Assembly: GCA_003194525.1 (NCBI GenBank)
Contig: NBIV01000034.1
Location: 186,001-250,000, forward strand
Direction: 5' to 3'
From: Gracilariopsis chorda
Lineage: Eukaryota; Rhodophyta; Florideophyceae; Gracilariales; Gracilariaceae
DNA: 64,000 bases
Part shown: piece by piece, positions 10,999-22,840 of the stretch
Position numbering within the stretch: the first letter of the stretch is position 1
Layout of the letters: each line of letters opens with the position of its first letter
The notes under the pieces: generated by a model
Seen by the model: only the letters and a program-made list of their open reading frames with translations
What the model was told of the DNA's origin: nothing
Databases searched by the model: none
Position numbers and translations under genes: made by a program

Positions 10999-13693
10999 AG
11001 TTACGTCAAGCTTCACCGAACCCTCGGTTACAAACGAGGAATGAACGAACCTTGCCGCTCCATTCTTGCTTACTTTTGCCTACACCTGCGTTGAAGACTT
11101 GTTTCACGTGGAGGGCAATGCCTACCTTCGCTTTGACAGTGCCATGATCGAGATGGTTTCTTGCTGCGAACCATGCAACTCAGACGTCACCAGTTTTCCC
11201 GTCAGTTACGAGAGCGGCAGGCTCTATTTTGCAGAAAAAGGCTCACCCTTGATGCGTCATTTTGAGAAGCTCCGCATCATTACCCGCATTCTTGGTCTTT
11301 GATGGATTCCTGTCTGGCCCATGCATTAGTTTCAGATGCCGCATGATCTCTGAATTCGATATGTATGCGTCGCTAAGGTCGTTCGCATACGAGAATGGCT
11401 GCTTGTAGAGGACTTTGTGGGCTGTACGAGGCTTGTACCCAATTTTCCGCCTTACGACGTTTCCGAGTTGCGGAGAATTGCATGTAGGCTGCGAACCTCT
11501 CATTTCACAACTGCTAGAACCGCTAGAAGATAACTATGTATCATAACCGTAACGTTTTGCTCGTTTGTACATGCGCTGATTGCTCCGTGCCTCCGTGCAA
11601 ATTTGCTTCTTTCCCTACCTTTGATGCAAGATTTTGTGCAAGATGTCCATACTGTCTATACCCATGTTGACCGATATAGCCGCTGTTACCGCCGAAATCG
11701 ACCCTGTCGCCTATGTCTATACTAAACTCCTACACTCTTTTCTAGTCGTGTTCTCGATCGGCTCACTAGTTGAAGACTTTCTTGTTCAGCCGTCAGATTA
11801 TCGCTCCATTCAACCGTTTCCATCTCACGCATACGTGGTCGATACATGAGTAGACATAGATGTTGATGTTCCTTGCTCTCTGTCTGCAATGCAGCACTGC
11901 TTGCGGTGGATTGAGCCTCAAGTTTAGAGGGCATCCATCCCAATTGAAACCGCGCTTCATATGCTATGGTGACTGAAGTGTAGCATGAAGTGGCAGCACA
12001 TCACGTTGAGAGTTATCTTCGGAAAAGATGAACTCACGCCTGACATGTTCACCCGCACCCAACATTTCTTCCGGTATCCCGACTTTGAGCAGTGGAGTTT
12101 TCATAATCACGGTCAGAAGATACCTAATCCAAACAACTGGCTATTGCACAAGGTAAGCAACGACATCGCATCGCGATTGAACGGACTATTTCAACATTTA
12201 TTGTCTTCCAACCATCACGTTTTGTATGCTAACGTTTCTGTGCCATGACTACTCTAATATATCCGGCATGCTTCCAGTCACCTTTGAAGCAGTTCATCTA
12301 CGAGTTCACGAAAGACAAGAGGTATAGGTTTTGTGAAACGAAAGCATTCATTTGAGAGAGGTTTTCCAACTGTTGTGGGGGTTACTCAGAACTTTGACCG
12401 CGTGTACTGGGGACAACGTTCAATTAGGCTAGATCGTCTCCCACAGAAGTACGGTACACGGCTGCACAGCATGGTGAAGTGCGAAGCCGACCTGCTAGAG
12501 CAAGATGTCCGACATGCTGTACGGTAAGCAGCCGATGCGCCTAGAGTTGTGGACAAGGCGTATATAAAGAAACCGACTATGAAACAGAGAATGTCGTCGT
12601 TTAGAGGTGCTCGGATTAGGGATATGTACGTAGATAAAGGCGTTGTAGAGGCGATGCACGGCCCATCGTCTGTCTGGGCGTTTACACATCGGCGTGGAGC
12701 ACTGGTTAACACGAGCAGCACCCCACTATGGAAAACCATAGGGCAAATGTTTTACGGGCGTAGCAAGCATAGCTTGGGAGAGTGCTGCAACTCGCGAGGC
12801 AAGTACCTTTGCGGCAAGTTGCTCTCTCTACGCCAAAGATAGCGAGCACAATGGTTTCACCCCTGTCGGTAGGATAGGCCTTGCCTTTGTTGTGAGCGTG
12901 TCAGGTAGTTGCCTGTATTGTCTTCGTTTTTGGATCCTCTTGTGATCTTGCACCACTTTGCTCCTTCCGCTCTATCATGGTGGGCAGTCGGAGACAGTGA
13001 GCTGCATCTAGATACTACGAAGGGGTGGCTGCGTCTTCTGTAACAGAGAGTGCAGAACTGACTGGGATGTACTAAAGTGAAATAGCGGGGACTATGTAGT
13101 GCACTAGCTGGATGTGGCGGGATAGATATATTACTGTGGGTTGGACTGGTGCTGCGGTACTATTGGTAGGGATCGCGAAGGATCTCGCACGGAAGACGAC
13201 AGCAGCATTCCCAACCCGAGGCCGTTGACATGTTGCGCATGGCGAACTGTGACAATTATCGCCAATGTCAGATCGGATCATTACAGACATTGCTTCAGCA
13301 CGGAGAAGTGGTAGAGCAGGTGCGGCCAACTGTGAATGAGAGTTGTCGCTTGCCTAAAGAATAGATGCATGCACACACAGAACTGCAAGTTTGCAATCTT
13401 CGTGTTTTGTTCTCTTAGACATCCGTCTTGAGATCAGCCTGCGCGTTCAACAAAATCCGCGCCCCACACCACCCTATTCACTATTCACTCTTCGTACCAT
13501 TGCAACTTCAACAACTCTTCTTCCACCAACCGTGCCAAAAAACCGCTTGTCGCATCGGTGCTGCCCATTACTGTCCTTAACACCCATCTATTACCACTTT
13601 GCCTTGGCTTTGCTTATCGACTCTTCGCCGATATCTCCGCACCTCTAAGCATTGACTTCTTTCGTAGACCCCACACCCACGCTAACCAGCACC
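10999..13693. other. Gene-poor stretch, 2.7 kb
   Basis: Only short frames occur on either strand (longest 117 codons, at 12739-12386 minus). A plus-strand pair at 12333-12527 and 12549-12842 and a minus-strand frame at 11503-11243 look mildly coding but match no family I know. Bases 13400-13690 are pyrimidine-rich and lie just before the next gene, as a promoter might. Confidence 0.5.
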
Positions 13694-16600
13694 ATGATTG
13701 ACCTGGTCGCGCTTAGTAATTATTTCTATGTCATAGTTTCGGCGTACATCGCCGCGTTTCTGCCCTGGAGCACTTTCAACACACAAGACTCTATCAGCGA
13801 CAATTGGAAAACAATCTGTAGCACGCGCACAGCTTGTTACATCAACTTGCAGTTTTCGTTTATTCCGGCCATGTACATCCTGTTTTACGCTGCCACCCAG
13901 TTCAAGGGCGAGGACCCCAGAGAGGGCTGTACTGCCATTATTGCATTGCTCTTCGCGCTGCTTCACGGCGCGCGCTCTGCGTGGGGTCTGTGGCAGCTGC
14001 ATGTGTTTCGCACGTGGTGCGCTAAAAGCATTGATGCGCTTGGTGCGATGGGAGTACCGTTTCGTTTTTCGAATGAGGAACGGCGTGAAAGGGTGCAACG
14101 GCGCGAAATGACGCAATGGGAGATGGCAGACCAAATGCTGGCGAACAATACGATGGTTGACAACCAGATCACTCACGGCGACACGGTGAGTCACATCAAA
14201 TTTGGCAATACCCATGTGAGGCCCCCAACGTCACCGCAATCTTGGACATGGTTGGGGACAGTTATATTTGTGTGGAACTACGTTAAAATGTGCGCGTGGA
14301 CGCTGACCACTACGACTGTGATGCTAGCAGACAATTTGCGCTTCTTTGTGGGAGCTGGAACGATTGGAAAGGTTCGTCAAGTACCGAAAAGCCCGGTTGA
14401 GGTGTGGATAAACTGGTCAATTGTGTTTGCGGCTCAGGGTTTGGAAGATTGGATGTCAGAGTTCTGTATTTCCAAGAACCCGGCAGCGGGGGAGGAACAA
14501 GATGAGGTGAGGAAGCACCAAGGTCTGGAAGGGTGGTAGAAACGGAGAGAGTACTACGCTTCTGAGGTGATATCAACATGCATTATGTAGCTGTGGACTG
14601 AATTGGAAGGAAAGGAGAAGAGAAAAATGGAACAGACGTTATGGAGTGGGTGGAAGGAGGGTTCGAGCATGCACGGTGGACAGATAGTGAAGGGCGAGTT
14701 GCTAAAGGAAGCGATGAAAAGCGGCGTAGGACTTCCGTTTGGTGTGGCGCATCTAATCGAAGGGGAGAAGAAGAAGTTGGCTTCAGATGTCAGGTACGGG
14801 GCATATAGTGAGCATCTTGAGAGCAAGGCACGAAAGCTGGAGGTGAAGGACGAATTCCGTTCAGAGGCCAGAAAGCTGAATGTTGAGATGATGGAGTGGC
14901 TGACGATTTTGCTGTACATGGGAAGGCGGTTCACACTTTTACAAAAGGAGTATTTGAAGAATAATGATACGTTCAATGACGAAGAGCGAACGGACGAGAG
15001 ATTGGGTGTAGAAAGTAGTAGTGCGAAGATTGATGAGAGCACCTCTAAAGAAGAGTTAGACCAGGCAATGATATATTTGCGCGAGCAGCTTTCGCTTCCA
15101 TTGAGAGCGAATGTCAGAACGGGGGCTGGTAGCGATGGAAGTGAAAGAGAAATGAGGGTGATTGCACCATGGTTACCGTTTTCGAGGAAATGGAGAAAGT
15201 TGAGATCACGGAATCGAAAAGTTCTGAAAGTTGGAGAGGTTGTTGATATATGGCTGTCAATGATTGCTGGAGACGGGTTGAAGCTTGTGCTTAGAAAGAA
15301 TAAGGATTGGTCGTCAGTTTGCGAAGGCATAAGATACGATGCGAATGTTGAGGAACCGGACTCAGGTAAGATGGCGAAAAGTAGGAAAACTGGAGAGAAT
15401 GAGGGCAAGACGGAAACCGAGAGATCTATGAGTTTGCGAGATGTACATAAGAAGTGGAAAAGTGGAGACTGAGATATCAGTTTGGAGATAGTGAATGCCA
15501 GTGCGAGTGGGGATTGAATTATGGAATGACATTTATGGGATATAAGATGGAATGTGTTCGTTCACAGCTGGCAGAGTGGACGAATCGCAAGTATGGAAAG
15601 GGTGGAAGCCATTTCGCATGGAGACCTGTTTGTTTGAATTACGACACAGTGGGCTGCTGAAGGAAAACCGAAGAGTAGAGAGACGTGCAGAAACATTCAT
15701 GGATTTAGGGGAGAAGGGTTTCGCCTTTGAGTTTTGCAAGCATGAACGAAGGGTCGTTTCTTACGAAGAGGCCGAGATACGTGTGATTTATCATGGGATG
15801 AATTTGATGCGCAAATCACTTCAAGAAGATATGAATATGACAGAATGCGACTTCGAAAACCCACGTGAAGACTTGGAGGAGTCCACGGAGCAAAAGCTGT
15901 TGGAAACGGCAGAAGCACTGAGTGAAAGAGACAGTGGGGCAGTGGAGCGGGCAGTACTTATGTACGAGGCGGCTGCAGGGGAGTTTGGAAGCGAACAGGC
16001 ATTGGAGAAGGGCAGTGAGCTTATCGTAAGTAGTGCGAGCATATCCGATTTTCGGATCGAGAACCTCATCGAGATGTTCATTGGAGAGATAATTCCACCT
16101 ATTGCTTTGAAAGAATCAATGATGAACTCAAGAACAGAAATGGCGCTAAGAGGAGCTGTGCTAAGAACTTGCAGAAGGGCTATCGGTCTTTGTAAAGCAC
16201 GCAATCAAGGGAGCCCGTTGACTAACGCTCTTCTGTTGATTTCACGGTTTGGAGAGCGGAAAGAAAGAGGGGAAGTTGTGGATAAAATGGAAGTGGAATT
16301 ATGTTGTTCTCAGAAATACGGAGCTCTTGAAGAATATTCTCAGGTCCATGACGTAATGTTCTACATGAAGAAACGAAGTGGATCAGGAGCCCAGGCGGGA
16401 ATACAGAGTGGAACCAGGAATGCAAAGGAGAGGGCGTCCACTGATGGGAGACGAGATCCAGTACTGGGTGGCGACATAATACTTGGTGAAGGGTGTCTGG
16501 GTGCAAGTAGTTTGGCTCCACAATACTTGAGGTACAGCAGAGAGCTTTTCGAATTAGCTGCTTGGAAAGGAGAACGAACAAGTGCACTAGTGTGGTTGGG

Positions 16601-16916
16601 TTACCTACTGCTTGCCGGAGCGAAGGGCGTTCTGGCAGGCGCCCCACGTGCTGTGGAATTGTACGAACGTGCCATAGCATAAGGAGATGTGTAGGCCATG
16701 GGGGCTCTGGGTGGGTTGCTGGTTGAAGGAGCAGAGAGTGTTCCGAAAGACGCAGTACGTGCTAGGAGTTTACTTGAACGTGCAATTGTGGAAGGAGAAG
16801 TGGAAGCTATGATTACCCTCGGGAATTTGCTGGTTGATGGAGCACAAGGTGTTGCGAAAGATGCTGAGCGTGGCAAAGCGCTTCTTGGAAGGGCGAAGGA
16901 GGCGAATGGACTGTAG
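13694..16916 (+). pseudogene. Membrane protein with Sel1-like repeats, decayed
   Basis: From ATG 13694 the protein begins with hydrophobic segments (residues about 3-27, 50-70 and 80-100) and continues in one frame through 15472 despite TAG codons at 14537 and about 14585. It then shifts frame twice (15454-15660, 15552-16682). The end has three Sel1-type repeats of about 36 residues: WLGYLLLAGAKGVLAGAPRA, LGGLLVEGAESVPKDAVRAR and LGNLLVDGAQGVAKDAERGK. TAA at 16680 and TAG at 16693 split the last two. Sel1 repeats are alpha-solenoids that mediate protein contacts, often in ER or signalling complexes. The exact function is unknown. A weak coding-like frame with stops continues towards 17.7 kb. 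Confidence 0.65.
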
Positions 16917-17701
16917 CGAACTATTGAGTTTACTGTGTTGTGTCGTGGCATTCGTTTGTACCATAAAGATCTATCGCAGATGTTCTGGATCTTGAACACT
17001 GGACTAGACAGCGTCCAACACTGGGTGCGTAGCGGGACGAGAAGAGAACGACGTGTGTTATGAAGAGGTGCGAACGATGTTGCAATAGGTGGAGCGATGG
17101 GGGTCGATCGTGGCATATGCACGGCGCAAGTGAACCACTCTTTGTGCCCGTTCAAAGCGCGATTTTGCTCTGCCGATGGAAGATGTGAGTTGGACTGCAG
17201 CTGTTATTGGAAGCTATAACGGGTGTGGGCAGCCGACAGGTGGTTGTTGACACCGTTCTGGCACGTGAGCAGAAAAAGGCGGGATAGGCTTTGCAACAAG
17301 AGCGCGCCGAGGCGTTAGCGCACAAAGCAGCCACCGGTTTCACATGCACTCGCGAATATGAAGGGACGACTGCAGCGCAGATCGGGACAGGTCTAACCGT
17401 CAGGCAAAGTCACTGACTGAGGCCATCGGTGGAACATGCGATAGAAAGAAGGGAGCTGGATTTGAAGGCGATGTTCGTGTGACGTAGCCGGTATCTGCGA
17501 GCGCTGTCTACTAGTGCTACTGCGGAAGCCCGTAAAGCGTGCATATCAACTACTGTTAGTACGAAGGGTATGTTCTTGCCTATGGCATGATTTTTCGCAG
17601 GAGGCAAAGGTATAGAAGGCTGATGTTCGCCGCTGCGATGCCGAAACTACTGTACAGTGCCTTCGGTAAAGGGTTTGCTAACCAACGGTATCCACCGCGC
17701 C
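16917..17701. other. Decayed stretch before ispD
   Basis: No intact gene. A plus-strand frame with coding-like residues and several stops runs from about 17,160 to 17,650 and then enters the ispD frame. It may be the rotted tail of the preceding Sel1-type gene. The frames on the minus strand are shorter and unconvincing. Confidence 0.4.
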
Positions 17702-18652
17702 ATGGCAAGTATCAACGGCACCCACTGCAGGATGGCGGCAGCAAACTTTGCCAGTGCGATGAATGCGAAGAAGGCCGACACCTGTGCGTTTGCGATCGTC
17801 GTACAAGTTAGATCACGGCTAAAAACCGCAAAGGTAGGCGTACTGCGACACAGAGGATGGCAATTCACGTCAAGCCGGTTGCGGCGCGTTCCTCGCGTCC
17901 TTGATTCGGACAGGCATCGGGCGCGCATGACCATTCCTCCCCCGTCTGATATCGGAGACGTCTCAGTTATCTTGCTAGCAGGTGGTACAGGTAGCAGAAT
18001 GAAAGCGGATCGTCCGAAACAGTTTCTGGAGTTAGCTGGAAAAACTGTAGTTGAGCACTCACTGATGTTGTTTGGACTTATGCCAGAGGTGAAGCAACTA
18101 ATTTTAGTTCTGGATAAGTCGTATCGAGACCAGTTCTTGAAGTACAGGAATATGCTCGACTGTGAGTTGGCATTTGCGGATCCCGGTAACGAGAGACAAG
18201 ACTCAGTGTACAATGGTTTATGCGCGGTATCGGAAGGTGCGAATCTTGTATGTGTACATGATTCGGCCAGACCTTTAGTTAGTGAAGAAAACATTCGAGA
18301 CGTGCTTCGCGACGGTGCAGAATACGGAGCTGCTGTATTGGGGGTACCATCCAAGGCGACTATCAAGGAAAGTGCTGACGGACGGTTTGTTCTGCGCACC
18401 ATTCCTCGACAGCGATTGTGGGAGATTCAAACACCTCAAGTAATTAGACCGGGCCTGTTGCTGCAAGGGTTTGAGAAAGTTCGACGAGAAAACCTAGCCG
18501 TAACAGATGACGTTTCTATTATCGAACAACTTGGAGAGCAGGTCAAGATCACTCTCGGAGAGTATACGAACATAAAGCTCACGACGCCCGAAGATATGGA
18601 TATAGCCGAAGCAATTTTGAGAGAGAGATCAAAATCTGGAGTTGCGAGTTAA
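17702..18652 (+). CDS. ispD: 2-C-methyl-D-erythritol 4-phosphate cytidylyltransferase
   Basis: IspD joins CTP to methylerythritol phosphate, the third step of the plastid MEP isoprenoid pathway. The catalytic part (about 230 aa, as in bacteria) shows the nucleotide-binding signature LLAGGTGSRM...RPKQF, then VHDSARPLV, RQRLWEIQTPQV and TDDVSI near the end. The N-terminal 75 or so residues are rich in Ala, Arg and Ser, as expected of a plastid transit peptide. The start is uncertain: in-frame ATGs lie at 17702, 17732 and 17927. The last would leave almost no transit peptide. I prefer one of the first two, though the upstream part may derive from the decayed neighbour. Intact and intronless. Confidence 0.92.
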   Translation: MASINGTHCRMAAANFASAMNAKKADTCAFAIVVQVRSRLKTAKVGVLRHRGWQFTSSRLRRVPRVLDSDRHRARMTIPPPSDIGDVSVILLAGGTGSRMKADRPKQFLELAGKTVVEHSLMLFGLMPEVKQLILVLDKSYRDQFLKYRNMLDCELAFADPGNERQDSVYNGLCAVSEGANLVCVHDSARPLVSEENIRDVLRDGAEYGAAVLGVPSKATIKESADGRFVLRTIPRQRLWEIQTPQVIRPGLLLQGFEKVRRENLAVTDDVSIIEQLGEQVKITLGEYTNIKLTTPEDMDIAEAILRERSKSGVAS

Positions 18653-18831
18653 CTATACATGATCGTGCTTGCAGTTATCAGGGGTTTGGCTTCTGTCGGT
18701 TGGCTTTTGAGCCAACTCACTACAGCCAACATGTGATAACTATTGTTAAAACATACCGCTACGACTGGCTACGCAGCGTACAGGCTCAAGACCGAGCCCG
18801 ATTTTGTTGCTTTTCAAGTTGCGAATCGTCC

Positions 18832-21800
18832 TTAAGTTCCATTGCCAGGCTGAATGCTCTCTGATGACGCATCGAAATACTCTTCCTCTTCACTTTCAGC
18901 ACCGCCCGCAACTTCAGCAGGGTTTGCATTTGTTGTTTCCGTACGAGACGCATCATCTTTCCCTGCAGAGCCGCCTTCCATTTCTTGAGATGCAGTTGAA
19001 TGCTTCTCTTCCGCGACGGGCGAAGTCGAAGGAGTATGAAGATCACCCAGATCTACGGTTTCAACTTTGATACTTCCGATATCTGAGGCAGGGGCTGGCG
19101 GAATTTGCTTTTCAGTATGAATAAGAGCCTCCTGTTCCAACAGCGCCGAAAGTGCTTCAGCCAGTTGTAGGCACCGTACGGCATCTACTGAAGAATCAAC
19201 TATGTAAGTATGGGCGTTCAGCAAAAGTGCACGCATCTCACGCATTCTTCGATCTTTGCTGGCATACAACTCTTCTTCGCTGCGCGTGCTTTGCTCATCA
19301 GACCCCTGTGATGCGAGTATCCATGTTAAGACCCCTGCAGGTAGCACTTTTGACGCCTCTCTTGTAATAAACTCAGCTGCTTTTCGTCGACATGCGTGAA
19401 GAGCAGCTTCACTGATCGATGCAGATTGCTGGCGATCAAAGTTCTTCTTTGTTCTCGAACCGTGGAGAGATACGATGATATTTGAAGCCCTGTTGAAGTC
19501 ATCGGCGTCAATCAGGCATGTGAGGGCGTGTCGTTCAGCATCGCCAGGAACTCCAGTGCATCGACGCGCAACAAACTTCTCGGAGACCTCTGGTGAAACA
19601 GATGAGCCTCTTACCAGTTTACGGAACAAAAGAACTTCATCAAGCCGACCGAGAGATTCCAAGAACCTGTTGTTTTCCTCAGTCCCAGCTACCTGACTGT
19701 CGTGAATGGCACAAAGTCGAATAAGTAGCACGGCGTTCGGAACCGCACTCGTTGTCTCACAAGCATCTGTAATTATGGGGTCCACAATATCTCGAGGAAA
19801 CTGCGAGCACAACCTTGAGACCGCACAGCGAAGAGGGGAAGCATACAGGGATACATGGGTGTTGAGTAGTGAAAGAATTGGGACGTTGAGAAAGAATGTA
19901 ACAAAATACCGAGTTATCTCCGCTTCTGAAAATGCGATATACTCCTTCAAGGCGATAAACACGTCGGTAGCAATAGGGTGCTCTCGTCCGGGTGTGGGAA
20001 CACTAACTGACTCAAGCTCCAACAATTTCAGAAAGTAGGCCTTCGAAAGCCATACTCGTTCCTCCGCTTCCAGGTCTGAGCGTGGTTGTAGCTGGTAATC
20101 AGAATTGGCCCTCACGTCAAGCGTGGGAGCAATGGCATGAGACAGAATGAAGCGTTCGCAATTAATCAGTTCCGTTTCTGGCATCGCACGCCTGGACCGT
20201 TTGCCCATTTTCTTGGCCTGTTGAGAGCTAGCCTTCAACTCATCAACAGCAAATTCTGCAAGGCCGGCACCAAGGTCATCTTCCAAAAGACGATGGCCGT
20301 ATTTCGTCAGTCTCGCCTGGTCACCAGTCAGCTCAAAAGGAATCTCGTCAGCCGCCAAAAGGCCGAAGGCTTCTGCAAGTTTTCGATGAGCTTCAAAGCG
20401 TGACACTAGATCCGAATTCTCAAGCCTCGACGCAATTTCCGCAGCCTTGGAAGCAAGGGCGACGTGAACTTCAGTGCGGATATACGACGTGCACGTAACA
20501 AGCGTAGCCATAAGGTATGCCAACTTGTACGCATCCTTTTCAACGCGTTGCAGACATTCGGAAGCCATACTTGTATATCCCTTTCGCACCGCTTTGGTAA
20601 AATTGTCAACAAGCTCAACGTCCGGTGCTTGCTGGTTAACAGACGGTGAGTAGTTTTCATCGATCGAAGTATACTCCGTGGAATCTTGTTCTTTCTCTTG
20701 TTCCTTTTCTTCGCGTAGAACCAGTTTTGATGCTTCCAACTTTCTATTTTTATCGCTGCGATCTGCAAGCACGTGACCCTTTCTAGACTTTTTGAGCTCA
20801 TAAAGATTACCATCCGGAAACACCACAAACACATGGTGCGAACTGCTCTGAACCAACATGGTGCCAGATTGCAGTCGAAACGCATCGATTCTTCGCTGCG
20901 CAAGCGGTTGATGCAGTTCCAGAACACTAAGTCGCGGCGCATAAACAACAAGTAAAGGGCCACCCTGAGCCAACCACGCCATCTGAGCATCCCTATAACC
21001 CTTGAGCACACGCAAGACGCACAGATCACGAGGATCCTGCACGAAAATACGACCCAGTGTATCACTGGTAGCGAGCAAGCTGCACGGTAGAGGCGCTGCG
21101 ACGACGCGTTCAATGATACGAGCATTCTGCGGCAAGCGGGCCACACGGGCGGCCACCTCTGCCTCAAGCGAGCGTTTGCGCACAAAGACAGACTCATCGT
21201 CGTTTGGTAATGCTTGTGGTTGAGGCTGAGATGCGGATGCTTTCTCGCCCTCCAGTAGAACTTTTCGAAAGTCGAACGCTCTGTATAGCGCAGATGCAGC
21301 GGAAAGTGGCGCATCGGTTCGAAGATCTACGTCTTCAGCAACGAGACTGCCTCGTTGTAGAACAGCATTGACGGATTTTCGGGCTGTATCTCGCATGTCA
21401 CCGATGCTAATAGAGGTGTGTAACGCGGAAAAATCGTCAGCCCAGGACGCGGAATGACGGGCTACACCGATGACGGGGGAGAGTTCTTGGGCGGATGGAG
21501 CATCGGTGGTGAGAGAGGCGGAGCCAATTCGAGATAAGAAGAATCCGCGTGCAGCTGAGAGCATAGTAGAAGCGGCTCGTTTTGCAGCGGTGCGCGCAGA
21601 GAAAGCTGCATCGGTTGTAACAGAGTATGCTGCGAGAGGCGGATTGAGCCCTGCTGCGGCAAGGCGCAGTGGGGCGTGGGGTGGAGTTGGATCGGGTTCA
21701 CATATGGATGAAGGATCGGTTGCACAGGGGGCGACATCTAGAACGGCGTGTTGAGCGGTGAGGTTCCATACTAGCCAATTGGTGCCGTGCGGATCGAAGA

Positions 21801-22434
21801 CGGGTTGTTCGGGGGCTAGCAAGTTTAGAATGTCCGTGGCTGATATGCGGGCTACAGCACCAGTCCAGGCGTACAGGGCGATGAGACCGGAGTTGGTGGA
21901 GGCTACTGGGTATAACGGATTGTGTGGTATGAGATGAAAGGTGGGATAGTAACGCAGACGGCGCACGGGCTGATGCTGCGGACGGGAGACGGCCAGCAGA
22001 GTTGCGGAATTGACGTCGAAGAAAGCGACTGCACCGGAATGATAAGAGACGGCAAGCAGATGACGAGGCGGATGACGATCTGTAACGGCGATGTGGAAGA
22101 AGGCTAGGGAGGTTGCATTGGTGCATAACGGGGCGGATTGAGCGACGACTGCGAGGGGACGCGGCGCTGATCCAGGGCGCAAAAGAGCGGCTCTGCCGTC
22201 ATGAGACACAAAGGCCAGCGCGGAAGCGTCGTCCGCAACGGCGACGGCTCGCACGGCAGACGCCCATACAGCGCGCAACGGGGAGGGCGGCGGCGGAGCG
22301 GCGGCGTCGAGCGGCTGCAGCGGCCACGCCCAGTGCCATTGTCGGGGGGTGTGAAGGCGGGGGGGGCGCAGCTGAAGAGTGCGGGTGAGCGACAGCGGCT
22401 CGAAGTGCGCGCGGTGGCGCAGCCGGAACGACAT
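18832..22434 (-). CDS. RAB3GAP2-like regulatory subunit
   Basis: The 1,200-aa protein from ATG 22434 has a beta-propeller-like N-terminal half and a helical C-terminal half. It carries the family's clearest signature near its middle: KGYRDAQMAWL followed by LLVVYAPRLSVLEL, as in the N-terminal domain of the Rab3GAP non-catalytic subunit. In animals that subunit pairs with RAB3GAP1 and activates or turns over Rab GTPases (Rab18 exchange, Rab3 GAP) at ER and autophagic membranes. The C terminus is acidic and low-complexity (EEEEYFDASSESIQ). The frame is open further to a TTG at 22485, but the ATG is the sensible start. It is head-to-head with the coiled-coil gene at 22841. Confidence 0.75.
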   Translation of the reverse strand: MSFRLRHRAHFEPLSLTRTLQLRPPRLHTPRQWHWAWPLQPLDAAAPPPPSPLRAVWASAVRAVAVADDASALAFVSHDGRAALLRPGSAPRPLAVVAQSAPLCTNATSLAFFHIAVTDRHPPRHLLAVSYHSGAVAFFDVNSATLLAVSRPQHQPVRRLRYYPTFHLIPHNPLYPVASTNSGLIALYAWTGAVARISATDILNLLAPEQPVFDPHGTNWLVWNLTAQHAVLDVAPCATDPSSICEPDPTPPHAPLRLAAAGLNPPLAAYSVTTDAAFSARTAAKRAASTMLSAARGFFLSRIGSASLTTDAPSAQELSPVIGVARHSASWADDFSALHTSISIGDMRDTARKSVNAVLQRGSLVAEDVDLRTDAPLSAASALYRAFDFRKVLLEGEKASASQPQPQALPNDDESVFVRKRSLEAEVAARVARLPQNARIIERVVAAPLPCSLLATSDTLGRIFVQDPRDLCVLRVLKGYRDAQMAWLAQGGPLLVVYAPRLSVLELHQPLAQRRIDAFRLQSGTMLVQSSSHHVFVVFPDGNLYELKKSRKGHVLADRSDKNRKLEASKLVLREEKEQEKEQDSTEYTSIDENYSPSVNQQAPDVELVDNFTKAVRKGYTSMASECLQRVEKDAYKLAYLMATLVTCTSYIRTEVHVALASKAAEIASRLENSDLVSRFEAHRKLAEAFGLLAADEIPFELTGDQARLTKYGHRLLEDDLGAGLAEFAVDELKASSQQAKKMGKRSRRAMPETELINCERFILSHAIAPTLDVRANSDYQLQPRSDLEAEERVWLSKAYFLKLLELESVSVPTPGREHPIATDVFIALKEYIAFSEAEITRYFVTFFLNVPILSLLNTHVSLYASPLRCAVSRLCSQFPRDIVDPIITDACETTSAVPNAVLLIRLCAIHDSQVAGTEENNRFLESLGRLDEVLLFRKLVRGSSVSPEVSEKFVARRCTGVPGDAERHALTCLIDADDFNRASNIIVSLHGSRTKKNFDRQQSASISEAALHACRRKAAEFITREASKVLPAGVLTWILASQGSDEQSTRSEEELYASKDRRMREMRALLLNAHTYIVDSSVDAVRCLQLAEALSALLEQEALIHTEKQIPPAPASDIGSIKVETVDLGDLHTPSTSPVAEEKHSTASQEMEGGSAGKDDASRTETTNANPAEVAGGAESEEEEYFDASSESIQPGNGT

Positions 22435-22840
22435 GGCAGCCGCGAAAGGCGCAGCCGTCAGCGGCGACCGTCGCGGCCGCAGCAAGGGAGCATCGCTTTT
22501 GAGTCGGCGCCGTGGGGGGAGGCGGCGCGCGTGTAAGACGCGGTTACTTGGCGCGGGACGGAACGAAACGAAACGGGCGGGGCCAAATGAGCCGGAATTA
22601 CAGCTTTGCTCGCTTGGCTTTACTTATTTTGGCGCAGCCGCCAGTCGCTTTGCAGCGCGCGCGTGCATGCATTTCCATTCATTTTGCTGCGCTTTGCCAG
22701 CCGCTGCTTCTTGTAGACATACCCCTTGTACCAACAGTATCCGTGCCCACCTCTGCTCTCGCCGAGCGACTCCCCCTTTCCCCAACCGCAACACACGCAC
22801 GCTTTCTTCCCCCAGAACCCGCCCCGCCCCACCCAGCGCC
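22435..22840. promoter_or_regulatory. Shared divergent promoter region
   Basis: The 406 bp between two head-to-head start codons is GC-rich and must hold both promoters. No TATA-like box stands out. The reading frame of the right-hand gene is open through this region, but without a convincing protein. Confidence 0.4.

Noticed and set aside
22379..22840. Open frame extending the coiled-coil gene upstream by 154 codons
   Set aside because: It overlaps the start of the divergent gene, is driven by high GC, and the ATG at 22841 has a better context.
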